Counted from the stretch's first letter, positions 49,736-58,169 are shown. The stretch: 64,000 nt of DNA from Priestia megaterium (GCF_009497655.1 NZ_CP023317.1:3067501-3131500); one strand, 5' to 3'. Program-made: numbers and translations. Notes: generated by a model from the sequence alone, not told the origin.

Positions 49736-49770
49736 AATGCCTTAACAGATGGATCTGTTAAGGCATTTTA
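49736..49770. terminator. Orphan perfect hairpin beyond the Fur promoter
   Basis: 15-bp stem AATGCCTTAACAGAT / ATCTGTTAAGGCATT with GG between. On the minus strand T residues follow it (terminator for read-through from the upstream hydrolase); on the plus strand a TTTT follows. A plus-strand promoter TTATCA, 18 bases, TATAAT (49681-49686) may feed it. Confidence 0.6.
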
Positions 49771-49818
49771 AGGTTCAATTAAACTTAAAAAGAGCTATTT
49801 CTCTCTTCATACATAAGA

Positions 49819-50096
49819 GATTAAAACATACCTAACTCGCCCTCATTTAAAGACGAACAATAGGAATAAATGATCTGGACTGCTTGTTTCACCGCTGTTG
49901 ATTTCCGTGCAAGGCTTCGCGCTCCGTGAGGTCTCATCCCTTACGCTTTTTTCGCAGGAGTCTTCGCCTCTAACCACCAGCTAGAAATAACTACATACAT
50001 GAAATCTACGTTCACCATAACAACAAAAAATCCGAACCATTAATAATTATTAATGGTTCGGATTTAACTTTAAGCAAAATACTTTTGTCGCAGCCT
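49819..50096. repeat. Dispersed repeat, copy 3 (decayed)
   Basis: Same orientation as copy 1 and clearly its homologue (CACCGCTGTTGATTTCCGTG, GAAGACTCCTGCG in reverse, hairpin CCGAACCATTAAT.../ATTAATGGTTCGG at about 50027-50062). The left end is degenerate and the right end reads TGTCGCAGCC instead of TGTCCCAGCC. Lies downstream of the hydrolase gene. Confidence 0.8.
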
Positions 50097-50153
50097 CTTT
50101 GTATCGCAATTACATATATATGAAATATATGTTTATATTTGAAAGAAATCTAC

Positions 50154-50960
50154 TTATTTTGCAAATACATGGTTTCCGATAACTGCCGTTACTTGCTGCG
50201 TTGCAACCCATTGACTTTCAGCGATTTTCGGATTATAGAAAAACAGCGCATCGTTTTCATGCGGGTTTGATAATGCTTCACTTACCGCTCGTTTTGATTC
50301 TTCTGATGCAGGCTGATTAATTGCTCCGTTTGCTACTGGTGAAAATTGATAGACGCCGTTTCCTAGCTGCTGATAAATAACGTCGTGAATGTTATTTGGG
50401 AATTCCGGTGAAGCTACACGGTTTAATACCACAATTGCTACCGCTACTTTTCCTTGGTACGGCTCACCTTTTGCTTCTGCCTCTACTAATCTAGCTAGTA
50501 AATCTTGATCTTGTGCAGAAACCGATGTAGACGGAGCAGTTTGTGCCGGCGCCGGTGCTTCTCCTTGAAGTTTTAATGTTTGTCCGATGGTAATGATATC
50601 ACTTTGTAAACCGTTAACAGCTTTTAACTGATCCACAGTCATGCCGTTTTGTGTTGCAATATGATATAACGTTTCGCCTTGTGCTACTGTATGTACAGAT
50701 GTTGCCGGACTAGCGGCAGGTTGTGCTTGTCCCTGGTCAGGAATCGTTAATGTTTCTCCAACGTAAATCATGTCGTTTTGGCGGTTATTAGCACCTTTCA
50801 GCTCATCTACCGTAACCCCATTTTGTTGGCCAAGCCCCCACAAGGTATCTCCTTTTACGACTTTGTGCGAAGCTGCTGCTGATGCTGTTCCTTGACTTGC
50901 TAGAAATGCTACAGACGCTGCAGAAGCAACTGCCCATTTTTTTACACGTTTTTTACTCAC
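50154..50960 (-). CDS. LysM cell-wall hydrolase, SleB-type (YkvT-like)
   Basis: 268 residues: signal peptide (AVASAASVAFLASQGTASAA), LysM 1 (HKVVKGDTLWGLGQQNGVTVDELKGANN...), LysM 2 (HTVAQGETLYHIATQNGMTVDQLKAVN...), a Pro/Ala linker, then a Hydrolase_2/SleB domain (LLARLVEAEAKGEPYQGKVAVAIVVLNRV, catalytic Glu in VEAEA). It cuts peptidoglycan, likely in spore cortex or cell-wall turnover. Start GTG 50960 after AGGAGGTAG. Confidence 0.93.
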   Translation of the reverse strand: MSKKRVKKWAVASAASVAFLASQGTASAAASHKVVKGDTLWGLGQQNGVTVDELKGANNRQNDMIYVGETLTIPDQGQAQPAASPATSVHTVAQGETLYHIATQNGMTVDQLKAVNGLQSDIITIGQTLKLQGEAPAPAQTAPSTSVSAQDQDLLARLVEAEAKGEPYQGKVAVAIVVLNRVASPEFPNNIHDVIYQQLGNGVYQFSPVANGAINQPASEESKRAVSEALSNPHENDALFFYNPKIAESQWVATQQVTAVIGNHVFAK

Positions 50961-51322
50961 AAAAACTACCTCCTAAAATTTGAACCTGTTATTACCTTAG
51001 CACATAGATTCGCCTTTTCATTAAAAAAAACAGTAACATTTGTTCTAATTGGATTAAGTTTCTTACAGTGCCATTCATTATGTTACAACTTTTACATGCC
51101 CCTTAAAGAATATGTAGAAATATGACGATTTCATTGCGAAACGAGCTTTTTATCTGTTTACTTACATTCCTCTTTCTGTAAAAAACTTGATTTAATTATG
51201 ATTAATCGCAGAGATAAAAAGGAAAACAGCAGTCAAATAGAGAAATAGTGTAACTATTGAGGAATGATTCAGCGCTTCTTTGTCAATTTACGTTTGTTTA
51301 TTAATAAAGGAGGTCTATTTGG
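50961..51322. other. Divergent intergenic region
   Basis: 362 AT-rich bases holding the minus-strand hydrolase promoter and a promoter for the plus-strand small gene. No operator or hairpin was identified. Confidence 0.4.
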
Positions 51323-51577
51323 ATGTGTGCAAATAAAATGTATGTGACGTATAACACGGAAAAACCGGCTATTACAATTCAAGGAGCTTTTTATCATACG
51401 GGAGGAACGCAGGAAGAGTTTTTGCGGGAATTCAAGTACTGGCTTGAATCTCACGGCTGGTCATTTATGGGCGTAACAAATGAAACAACGATGACAACGG
51501 CGAACAAAGAGTTAAAAGAAACGATGGAACAGCATAAAATAGAAGGCAAAAAAGTTCAAAGACTAGAAGATTTATAA
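51323..51577 (+). CDS. Hypothetical protein, 84 residues
   Basis: MCANKMYVTYNTEKPAITIQ, then GAFYHTGGTQEEFLREFKYW, then LESHGWSFMGVTNETTMTTA and a charged tail (NKELKETMEQHKIEGKKVQR). Small alpha/beta protein, perhaps a swapped two-strand, one-helix domain; no family recognised. AAGGAGG is 10 bases upstream. Confidence 0.7.
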   Translation: MCANKMYVTYNTEKPAITIQGAFYHTGGTQEEFLREFKYWLESHGWSFMGVTNETTMTTANKELKETMEQHKIEGKKVQRLEDL

Positions 51578-51622
51578 CGATTGCTTCTATGACCCTTCAC
51601 ACATGTCCAAACGCCAATACGT

Positions 51623-51655
51623 AAAAAAGCCTTTAGATGAGCTAAAGGCTTTTTT
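51623..51655. terminator. Bidirectional terminator
   Basis: AAAAAAGCCTTTAG / CTAAAGGCTTTTTT with ATGAG loop. Confidence 0.9.
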
Positions 51656-51658
51656 ACA

Positions 51659-51823
51659 TTAACGAGAAAGTGCGACCACCTTCTGATTTTCTACTCTCTC
51701 TTCAACAGGCTTTCTCATTTCTTTTTCCGTCCATACGCCAATGCGTTTTTGTCTTTTCCCAAGAGGCTGTTTTTCACATGCATAGCAAATTTCTGAAATA
51801 TCATCAAAATGAGCTAACGACAT
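51659..51823 (-). CDS. Small protein with CxxC, 54 residues
   Basis: MSLAHFDDISEICYACEKQP, then LGKRQKRIGVWTEKEMRKPV. One CYAC pair in an otherwise basic polypeptide, so it may bind metal or form a disulfide. AAAGGAGGGAT precedes the ATG at 51823. Function unknown. Confidence 0.65.
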   Translation of the reverse strand: MSLAHFDDISEICYACEKQPLGKRQKRIGVWTEKEMRKPVEERVENQKVVALSR

Positions 51824-51957
51824 CTTTATCCCTCCTTTTCTAAATATACACAGGCAAGTTAGTATGCTTTTTCCCTTATTTTCCAACGCTAAACTGCTTC
51901 ATGTTGGATTTAAACAATTTATAAACAAATGGAATAAATAACTTCTACTTCATTATC

Positions 51958-52072
51958 ATTTAGATTGTTTTATTTACATATAGGGGGGTAAACAAAAACT
52001 ATCCCACCTCACACCCTGAAGTTTGAAACTGTCACGTAAGAAAGCTGCTTTATATAAAGCAGCTTTTTTATG
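51958..52072 (+). ncRNA. Candidate small RNA, C-rich
   Basis: No gene of its own is visible, yet an intrinsic terminator stands at 52041-52066 (AAAGCTGCTTT / AAAGCAGCTTT, then T run). Before it lies a single-stranded-looking stretch ACTATCCCACCTCACACCC (51999-52017). A weak promoter (TTATCA 51953, 16-17 bases, TACATA) overlaps a partial Fur half-site (ATGATAATGA on the minus strand near 51949-51958). Could be a Fur-controlled sRNA of the FsrA kind; this is speculative. Confidence 0.35.
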
Positions 52073-52212
52073 TTTTTACTTTTCCTAGCTCCATACCTGA
52101 TAAAATTTATATAACATCTAAAAAAGCATTCTCACAATTAAAATTGCTGCTTGATGTGCAGATCCTGTAAGTGCTCAGCAAGCTTATTTTCAAAAGATTC
52201 CAGTTAAACAAA

Positions 52213-52256
52213 AAACACCTGTAGCATTTAAAAAAAGATAAATACTACAGGTGTTT
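52213..52256 (-). terminator. Terminator after the 61-residue gene
   Basis: AAACACCTGTAG / CTACAGGTGTTT, extended by ATTTA / TAAAT inside, T run on the minus strand. Confidence 0.75.
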
Positions 52257-52313
52257 GTGCATGAGTCATAATAACAGGCAGCGCTAACTCACATCTCTTT
52301 TACAAACATCGCG

Positions 52314-52499
52314 CTATGTTTTTGATACATCCCCGGTATTTGTTATAAAGCAAGTATGACAAATATCTTCAATGCCTGTACAACTGGTGATGATGTCTTT
52401 CTTTCCTTCTTTTTTAATAGAAGAAAGTTCTAGATTTACGAGCCGATCCGTCACAGGGCAATAGGCAACCCAACGTTTATTTTCTAGTCGTTCATCCAT
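52314..52499 (-). CDS. Small cysteine-containing protein
   Basis: 61 residues: MDERLENKRWVAYCPVTDRL, then VNLELSSIKKEGKKDIITSC, then TGIEDICHTCFITNTGDVSK. Four cysteines (CPV, SC, CHTC) suggest metal binding. GAAGGTGAAGG upstream. No family known. Confidence 0.55.
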   Translation of the reverse strand: MDERLENKRWVAYCPVTDRLVNLELSSIKKEGKKDIITSCTGIEDICHTCFITNTGDVSKT

Positions 52500-52659
52500 C
52501 CCATACCTTCACCTTCTTAGACTTTAAAGTAAAGATACGTGTAAGTACTGCTTCATAATTCATTTCATATCGGAGAACTATTTACTATACCCTTTCCTTA
52601 AACATCCAAAACATGATTTTCAAGGAAATCATTTATATAAAAATTTTAAGAGCAGCAGT

Positions 52660-53000
52660 TCATTTTTTGTATCGGTGAATAGTACGCATGGATTCGTTAA
52701 AATCTTTTATGAGACGATAAGGCTTGCTCACTAACCTTATAGGAACTCCAATTAAAAATTTATTTATATCTTTTTTATATTTTTTTGATACTCGGTTAGG
52801 TTTCGTAGAGACACGCTTATAAACCTCTTTATAAAACTCTTTCAAAACATCAACTTGAAATACCATTGTGCGATTGCATTCATGACATTCTACGCGCACA
52901 ATTTTGACGTTAATATAGGGAAGTTCCTCTTTACAACCGTTGCCATATAAATCGGCTTTGAATCCTCAGCTCCAATAATTAAGAGATACGATTTTTGCAT
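52660..53000 (-). pseudogene. Possible frameshifted small gene
   Basis: Two readings join into one plausible protein: frame A from ATG 53000 (MQKSYLLIIGAEDSKPIYMA...VVKRNFP) and frame B continuing ...YINVKIVRVECHECNRTMVF..., ending HRYKK. One missing base near 52918 (TTC CC_ TAT) would join them. Frame B alone starts only at a GTG (52899) without a ribosome site. Frame A has no site either. A decaying gene is likely; function unknown. Confidence 0.4.
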
Positions 53001-53010
53001 CATAATGAAT

Positions 53011-53041
53011 AAAAAAAACCGACTGTTTAGTCGGTTTTTTT
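53011..53041 (-). terminator. Terminator of the MdaB-like pseudogene
   Basis: AACCGACT / AGTCGGTT with GTTT loop, T run on both sides. Confidence 0.85.
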
Positions 53042-53055
53042 GTAGAGATTGATTT

Positions 53056-53619
53056 TTAATGTCCCTCACCTATTCCAAATACTTCTGCTACGTGATTTTC
53101 TAATTTATGCTTGTAGTGATCAATGTTTGGATGTTTAACTACATCGTGAATAGAGTATGTTGGAAGTGGACTCATACCGACGTACTGATTCATTTTATGC
53201 AAATGCATAATGGCTTCGTCTAAACTTTTTCCTTCATAGAAAGCTTCGTCATTGTTAAAAATCGCTTCCGGCGCATTCCATGTAAGAGAAAACATGTATT
53301 GTTTCCCCGTTAATAAGCCGCCTCACCCGTATTGATTGGAACCTTTAAAGAAAATGTTATCCATATACACGCGATCAATATATTGCTTAAACTTTCCGGG
53401 AATGCTGAACCAGTAAATAGGCGTCTGCATAATCACAACATCAGCCCATAGCCACTTTTCAATTTCTTCTTCTACTTCGTAGCCTTTATCAACCACCGTT
53501 GTTTTAATGTCAAATTGATCAGCGAGTAAATGCTGCATTTCATTAAAAATCGTCTGATTTAACTCTCCTTTTGACTTTTTATAATACTCGTGTCCGTTAA
53601 TGATTAATACGTTTTTCAT
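53056..53619 (-). pseudogene. NAD(P)H:quinone reductase (MdaB/flavodoxin-like) with in-frame TGA
   Basis: Frame 53619-53056 reads MKNVLIINGHEYYKKSKGEL...EIEKWLWADVVIMQTPIYWFSIPGKFKQYIDRVYMDN...NQYG, then TGA (53325-53323), then GGLLTGKQYMFSLTWNAP...YVGMSPLPTYS in the same frame: 187 codons in all. The homologous region of MdaB is KYGSGGL...MLSLTWNAP, so TGA replaces a Ser codon (TCA to TGA, one base). The rest is intact. If UGA is not read through, the product is a 98-residue fragment without the second half of the fold. Confidence 0.85.
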
Positions 53620-53750
53620 GCTGACCTGCTCCTTTCCAAAATCCTTGCTTCTTTATCTTCATATATCTGTATACCCATAAAAATCACTTACCTATCAGTA
53701 CCTACTCTTACTTTGAAGTAACATAAGGTCTAATTTACTAATTCTTTAGA

Positions 53751-53785
53751 AGATGTTTAACTTGCATAAAGCAAGTCGTTTTTTT
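53751..53785 (+). terminator. Orphan plus-strand hairpin
   Basis: ACTTGC / GCAAGT with ATAAA loop, then CG and seven T. No plus-strand gene precedes it. It resembles the site at 44790-44818 (AGATGTTYA ... CTCG/GTCG TTTT). Confidence 0.5.
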
Positions 53786-53810
53786 AAAAATCAGTTCTTT
53801 TCACCCAACA

Positions 53811-53845
53811 AAAAAAGACTGACGAATTAAATTTCGTCAGTCTTT
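53811..53845 (-). terminator. Terminator of the signal peptidase gene
   Basis: AAAGACTGACGAA / TTCGTCAGTCTTT, T run on the minus strand. Confidence 0.88.
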
Positions 53846-53854
53846 CTGTCTTTT

Positions 53855-54415
53855 TTATTTCGGTTCGCCTACTTCATTTAACGGATAGTAGCGAAACTGC
53901 ACTTTTCCGATCACTGATTTTTGTGAAATAAAGCCAAATGCTCGTCCATCATGGCTTACAGGACGGTTGTCACCCATGACAAATAGTGAATTTTTCGGTA
54001 CCTTCACTTTGCCATCAGTTGCAGGCAGCGTTTGAAGCGTAAAATCTTCCGTGAATTTTTCATTAGGTGCAAGAGATTTTTTAGAGTCTTTTAAATACGG
54101 CTCTTTATAAGCTTTGCCGTTGATATACAGAACGTCGTTTTTCATTTCTACCGTATCTCCTGGCAGTCCAATTACACGTTTAATATAATTTTCATCTGCA
54201 TCCGGTGCATGAAATACAATCATATCAAAGCGATCAACATCACTGATTTTATTTAAAATAACGCGGTTTGAATCTTCAAACGTTGGATACATCGATTCAC
54301 CGTGAACCGTAGTTGGCGCAAATAAAAAATGGCGAACTCCCACTACAATAACCAATGCAATAACAATGGACTTAATCCATGAAAACACTTCTTTTTTTAC
54401 GTTATTTTTGCTCAT
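53855..54415 (-). CDS. lepB: Type I signal peptidase (SipS/T-like)
   Basis: 186 residues. One N-terminal membrane segment (SIVIALVIVVGVRHFLF), catalytic Ser in GESMYPTF, Lys in YIKRVIGLPGD, and conserved FVMGDNRPVSHDGRAFG. It removes signal peptides from exported proteins. It is a single gene with its own terminator; B. subtilis has several such paralogues. Confidence 0.95.
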   Translation of the reverse strand: MSKNNVKKEVFSWIKSIVIALVIVVGVRHFLFAPTTVHGESMYPTFEDSNRVILNKISDVDRFDMIVFHAPDADENYIKRVIGLPGDTVEMKNDVLYINGKAYKEPYLKDSKKSLAPNEKFTEDFTLQTLPATDGKVKVPKNSLFVMGDNRPVSHDGRAFGFISQKSVIGKVQFRYYPLNEVGEPK

Positions 54416-54501
54416 TTCAAAACATCCCTTACGTCAAAATATACTTTCATCATAGCATCAAATAGAGGGAAAGTATAATAATAACCGAATAATCTTATTT
54501 A

Positions 54502-54867
54502 TTACTCACCGTTTGTCACTGTGCCCTGATGGAAAAACAAGCGCCACTTTTCTTCTCTTTTTCGCCAAATAGAACTGCGAAGCGTCTTTTTTTCTGGCGT
54601 ATGGTTCATAAGATGATAGGTAGTTAATACGCAGTCAGGAGACAATACGTCTACATGAAAATGAGAGATCTCAAATACATCTGGCGAAAGTACATGATTG
54701 TGATTGTAATCTTTTCGTTTCCATACCCTGCCCGAGCTGCCAAACTCCACGTAACCATCTGCAAGAATGTTTGAAAGCTCTTTAGCAGAGGTTCATATCT
54801 CTGATTTTAAGTGGCTGCATTCCAACTCATAAAATGTTCGGGTGATATTCGCTTTTTCCACTTTCAC
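54502..54867 (-). pseudogene. DUF4440/SnoaL-like gene with in-frame TGA
   Basis: The frame from GTG 54867 (or 54861) reads KVEKANITRTFYELECSHLK, then SEI, TGA (54795-54793), TSAKELSNILADGYVEFGSS, then GRVWKRKDYN... to the stop at 54502. The pieces form one DUF4440 domain (LSNILADGYVEFGSSGR... SFFHQGT). TGA at 54795 probably replaces CGA (Arg), a single C to T change. GAGGAG precedes the GTG. The last 83 codons alone have a GTG start but no ribosome site. Confidence 0.8.
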
Positions 54868-54926
54868 GGTCTCCTCTCATTCTTTCTTACATTTATTATA
54901 AAGGAATACTGCCGTTTTCCTTTAAA

Positions 54927-54967
54927 CAAATAATACTCCTATCTCAAATAGACAGGAGTATTATTTG
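54927..54967 (-). terminator. Hairpin after the CBO0543 gene
   Basis: 14-bp perfect stem CAAATAATACTCCT / AGGAGTATTATTTG; the T run is short. Confidence 0.6.
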
Positions 54968-54968
54968 T

Positions 54969-55514
54969 TTAGCTAACCCTATAACCTCTCTTTTTACCTG
55001 CCATCCAATCGCTAATCATTTTCACGACAATTCCCATGATGAATACTGTAAGAAATGAATAAAACATCGACCAGTTCAGCAATTTGTACAAATACAGCGC
55101 TTTGAATATTGGAATGCCTATAAAAGCAATAACGGCAGACGTAATAATATGTGCGATAAAGAAAAATTTCCATTTGCTGAAAAATTGGTAGACGAGTGCA
55201 ATACTTACCGGAATAATAGCAAAGTCAACCGTATTGAAGCGATCTGTAAACGGCAGCATCTGGTGAGGATAGCACCACAGGTTAAAAAATTTCCCGAATT
55301 CATCTACTAAACCGACTATGTCAAAGCTGATAAAAAAAACGAGAAGCATAAAAAAGAGGCGCTGTCTATCAATAAAAAAGTAAAAAAGCAGCAGAAAAAG
55401 AGCGTTTATCACTACTATGAGCCACCATTGAAAACTAAAAAGATCTTGATGAACCCAATAAGAAAATTCCTTTTTGTTTAAGACTTGTTGCATCATTTTA
55501 ATCATTTCAAACAT
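54969..55514 (-). CDS. CBO0543-family membrane protein
   Basis: 181 residues, about five membrane segments, rich in Phe and Leu. FDIVGLVDEFGKFFNLWCYPHQMLPFTDRFNTVDFAIIPV is the conserved block of the CBO0543 family of spore-former membrane proteins. Function unknown. ATG 55514 follows AGGAGGG; the ATG at 55547 has none. Confidence 0.85.
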   Translation of the reverse strand: MFEMIKMMQQVLNKKEFSYWVHQDLFSFQWWLIVVINALFLLLFYFFIDRQRLFFMLLVFFISFDIVGLVDEFGKFFNLWCYPHQMLPFTDRFNTVDFAIIPVSIALVYQFFSKWKFFFIAHIITSAVIAFIGIPIFKALYLYKLLNWSMFYSFLTVFIMGIVVKMISDWMAGKKRGYRVS

Positions 55515-55796
55515 AGAAATCCCTCCTATCTTAGAAAGTCTTTCCATGAGGGTTTCACTTCATACTAAAATAAAACATCGCACACAGTGCTTTTGCACCT
55601 CCTCCTTCTTCAAAAGCAGATTGTACCTACTTAGAGATTTCTATCTGTCTAGTAAAAATTTTTGTAAGAGCGCTCTTTTCATCTCAGAACCTATTGACTA
55701 TTATTTTCATTTCATACAAAATTAACAATTGTGCATGGTTTACATGTTAATACGAGCAAAAAAGATACTGTTTTGCAACATTAAAGGAGGAACAAC

Positions 55797-56453
55797 ATGA
55801 ACATCGGTACGATTAAAAGAGAAGCTAAAGCTTCTTTAAAGAATCGCTGGGGACTTGCGATTCTACTGACAGTGGTGACGTACGGAGTATATACGCTTCT
55901 GCCTATTCCATTTGAAATTGTGGCAAGCGGCGGCTATGACAATTGGATGAAAGATGAATCTGATTCCGCTTCATGGATTTCAACTGCCTTTGCTATTGTC
56001 TTCTCGCCTCTTCTGATGGCGAACTACTGGGCATTTTTAGGTCTAGCACGAGGTGAATCTGTTCGATTGGGGCACTTGTTTAAAACATTCCAAGACTTTG
56101 GCCTTTATGTAAAGTCATTAGGAATTTATGTACTTATGACTCTTTATGTGATGCTGTGGTCACTGCTTTTACTGATTCCTGGAATTATTAAAGCACTGGC
56201 ATATTCACAAACGTACTATATTTGTAAAGACAATCCTACTTACTCGATGAATCAAGCGATTACAGAAAGCCGTAGGTTGATGAATGGTTATAAAGGACAG
56301 TACTTCCTGCTGCTGCTAAGCTTTCTTGGCTGGTTTTTATTAAGTATTATTACAGTAGGAATCGGCTTTTTATGGTCTATTCCATACCTTTCTGCTTCAC
56401 TTGCTCGTTTTTATGAAAATTTGTTAAACGAACGTTCATCGCATGCTGAATAA
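55797..56453 (+). CDS. DUF975 membrane protein
   Basis: 218 residues, four to five membrane segments: SLKNRWGLAILLTVVTYGVYTLLPIPFEIVASG..., WSLLLLIPGIIKALAYSQTYYICKDNPTYSMNQAITESRRLMNGYKGQYFLLLLSFLGWFLL. The IPGIxKALAYSxTYYI stretch is typical of DUF975 (related to the glycerophosphoryl/YciC permease-like group). Function unknown. AAAGGAGG 8 bases before the ATG. Confidence 0.9.
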   Translation: MNIGTIKREAKASLKNRWGLAILLTVVTYGVYTLLPIPFEIVASGGYDNWMKDESDSASWISTAFAIVFSPLLMANYWAFLGLARGESVRLGHLFKTFQDFGLYVKSLGIYVLMTLYVMLWSLLLLIPGIIKALAYSQTYYICKDNPTYSMNQAITESRRLMNGYKGQYFLLLLSFLGWFLLSIITVGIGFLWSIPYLSASLARFYENLLNERSSHAE

Positions 56454-56454
56454 T

Positions 56455-56489
56455 AAAAAAATCCTCTTCATCGTGAAGAGGATTTTTTT
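56455..56489 (+). terminator. Terminator after DUF975
   Basis: AAATCCTCTTCA / TGAAGAGGATTT with a 4-base loop and T run. Confidence 0.92.
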
Positions 56490-56567
56490 ATAAGAACACG
56501 GTTTGCATAAGTGAAGCTCTTATGTCATAAAGCTTACTAAGAGTATAGAAGAAAGGCAGGGGCTTAT

Positions 56568-56981
56568 ATGTATACTACAAGTGAGATATGTCAGCAGTTT
56601 GGCCAGATTTTAAACGCTAAAAGCAAAGTTAGTCCAACAGGATGCTCAGTGTCGCTTAAAAGAAGCTTTCAGGCTTCTGTTCAAGGGCGGAAAAGCAGCT
56701 CTGTCGTTCCTGTTGGCGTATCATTTGAGGCGATAGACGCGCAGGGAAACGCGTTAAACTTGGCTGAGATTGCTATTTTACAAGAAGAAATCCCTCGTTT
56801 TACAGAAGCTGCTGCGCGGCAAGGTCTTATCGTAAGCGCTTTGCATAACCATTGGCTTTTTACAGAACCCGTCCTTATGTATCTTCATATTCAATCTGTA
56901 GAGCCTCCTTTACATTTTGCGAAAAAAATGGCTTTTTGTTTTACAACGCTAAGCAGCTTGCCTGTTTCAACAAACGTATAA
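56568..56981 (+). CDS. DUF1259 protein
   Basis: 137 residues, beta-rich: ILQEEIPRFTEAAARQGLIVSALHNHWLFTEPVLMYLHIQSVEPPLHFAKKM with the characteristic HNHWLF...YLHIQ core of DUF1259. Some members are lipoproteins; this one has no signal, so cytosolic. The His cluster could bind a metal. Function unknown. GAAAGGCAGGGG upstream. Confidence 0.88.
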   Translation: MYTTSEICQQFGQILNAKSKVSPTGCSVSLKRSFQASVQGRKSSSVVPVGVSFEAIDAQGNALNLAEIAILQEEIPRFTEAAARQGLIVSALHNHWLFTEPVLMYLHIQSVEPPLHFAKKMAFCFTTLSSLPVSTNV

Positions 56982-56982
56982 T

Positions 56983-57037
56983 AAAAAAGAAGCACCTTTT
57001 AAAAGCATGGTAGAGCTATAAAAGATGCTTCTTTTTT
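56983..57037 (+). terminator. Terminator after DUF1259
   Basis: AAAAAAGAAGCA / TGCTTCTTTTTT with CTTTT/AAAAG inside. Confidence 0.8.
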
Positions 57038-57097
57038 TATGAATGAACATATTATGAGTAGACTCAATTTTATCTTCAACTAAACGAAAAGCCTCTT

Positions 57098-57427
57098 TTA
57101 TGAAAATAAAAACAAACGAAGCAGCGCCATCATTCCAACTCCGCTAATAACGGTGATGGATAAACTTTTTGTTTTCAGCGCAATCAGTAAGGTTGGAATA
57201 ACTACGATGATGACGGGCCAGTTAATTTTCACACTGTCATTTGTTTGAATGATAAAGTTCTGTACAACAAGTGCTGTTAAAATACAAATAGGAATATAGG
57301 ACAGCCATTTTAATACGGGTTCTGGCAGCGCAATGTTACGCACAACTAAAAACGGAACAATACGAGGAACTACGGTAACAAGGGCACACCCTAAAATAAT
57401 GATAAGTGTTGAATAGTGGATACTCAT
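57098..57427 (-). CDS. azlD: Branched-chain amino-acid transport subunit AzlD
   Basis: 109 residues, three or four membrane segments with the PRIVPFLVVRNIALPEPVLKWLSYIPICILTALVVQ motif. With AzlC it exports branched-chain amino acids. The ATG overlaps the azlC stop (ATGA), a coupled pair. Confidence 0.92.
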   Translation of the reverse strand: MSIHYSTLIIILGCALVTVVPRIVPFLVVRNIALPEPVLKWLSYIPICILTALVVQNFIIQTNDSVKINWPVIIVVIPTLLIALKTKSLSITVISGVGMMALLRLFLFS

Positions 57428-58149
57428 TTATCCGTCACCACCCCAATCGTCGCTACAATAATCGTTGAAATTAAGACAGCTACATGTGAAGGTACCAAAA
57501 AAGACAGCACAATCATAATAATCGCCATATAAAGAATTAAACGTAAATAATGATTAAGTTTTGAAGGTAACACGCTTTCGATTTGTAAAACAAGCAGAGC
57601 TAAAAACATAGCCGTTAAGGCAAAATCAAATCCAAAGGCTTCCGGGTCAGATAGCAAATGCCCAAAAATGGCTCCCATCGTACAGGCGATAATCCAGCTG
57701 ACGTAAGCCGTTATATTTAATCCGTTCATCCAGCGGTCATTAATTGGCTCCCCTTTTGCAATTTTATTTGAAGACACTCCAAATGATTCATCCGTCAGAA
57801 GTGCTCCAATTCCGACGTTTTTTAATAACGAATATTTTGTGAATTTAGGCGCGACCGTAGCACTCAAAAGAAAATGTCGTAAGTTAACGATGAATGTTGT
57901 GAGAATAATAGCTGAAATCGAACTGTTCGCAACCATCAGTGCACAAATAATAAACTGAGCAGCCCCGGCATACACGAGCGCTGATAATAAAGTAACTTCC
58001 ATAACGGAAAGATGCGAGGACACGCCGACAATCCCGGCGGCAAGCCCTATGCTTATGTAACCGAGTAGCGTAGGGACACAGTCCTTGGCCCCTTGTCTGA
58101 ACGTTAGATCCACTTTTTCTCTCTGCTGTACTGCTTTTTCTGCGATCAC
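57424..58149 (-). CDS. azlC: Branched-chain amino-acid transport protein AzlC
   Basis: 241 residues: DCVPTLLGYISIGLAAGIVGVSSHLSVMEVTLLSALVYAGAAQFIICALM, LRHFLLSATVAPKF and ALLTDESFGVSS, the conserved AzlC block. Start GTG 58149, AGGAGGGAGTA upstream. Transcribed divergently from the XRE regulator, its probable controller. Confidence 0.93.
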   Translation of the reverse strand: MIAEKAVQQREKVDLTFRQGAKDCVPTLLGYISIGLAAGIVGVSSHLSVMEVTLLSALVYAGAAQFIICALMVANSSISAIILTTFIVNLRHFLLSATVAPKFTKYSLLKNVGIGALLTDESFGVSSNKIAKGEPINDRWMNGLNITAYVSWIIACTMGAIFGHLLSDPEAFGFDFALTAMFLALLVLQIESVLPSKLNHYLRLILYMAIIMIVLSFLVPSHVAVLISTIIVATIGVVTDK

Positions 58150-58169
58150 CGTACTCCCTCCTTTTCTGC

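Noticed and set aside
52140-52205. Minus-strand fragment ...FENKLAEHLQDLHIKQQF
   Set aside because: It is a 21-codon open stretch without a start; possibly a gene remnant, too little to call.
53323-54795. Selenocysteine coding at the two TGA codons
   Set aside because: Homologous positions expect Ser and Arg, not Cys or Sec, and no SECIS-like hairpin directly follows either TGA.
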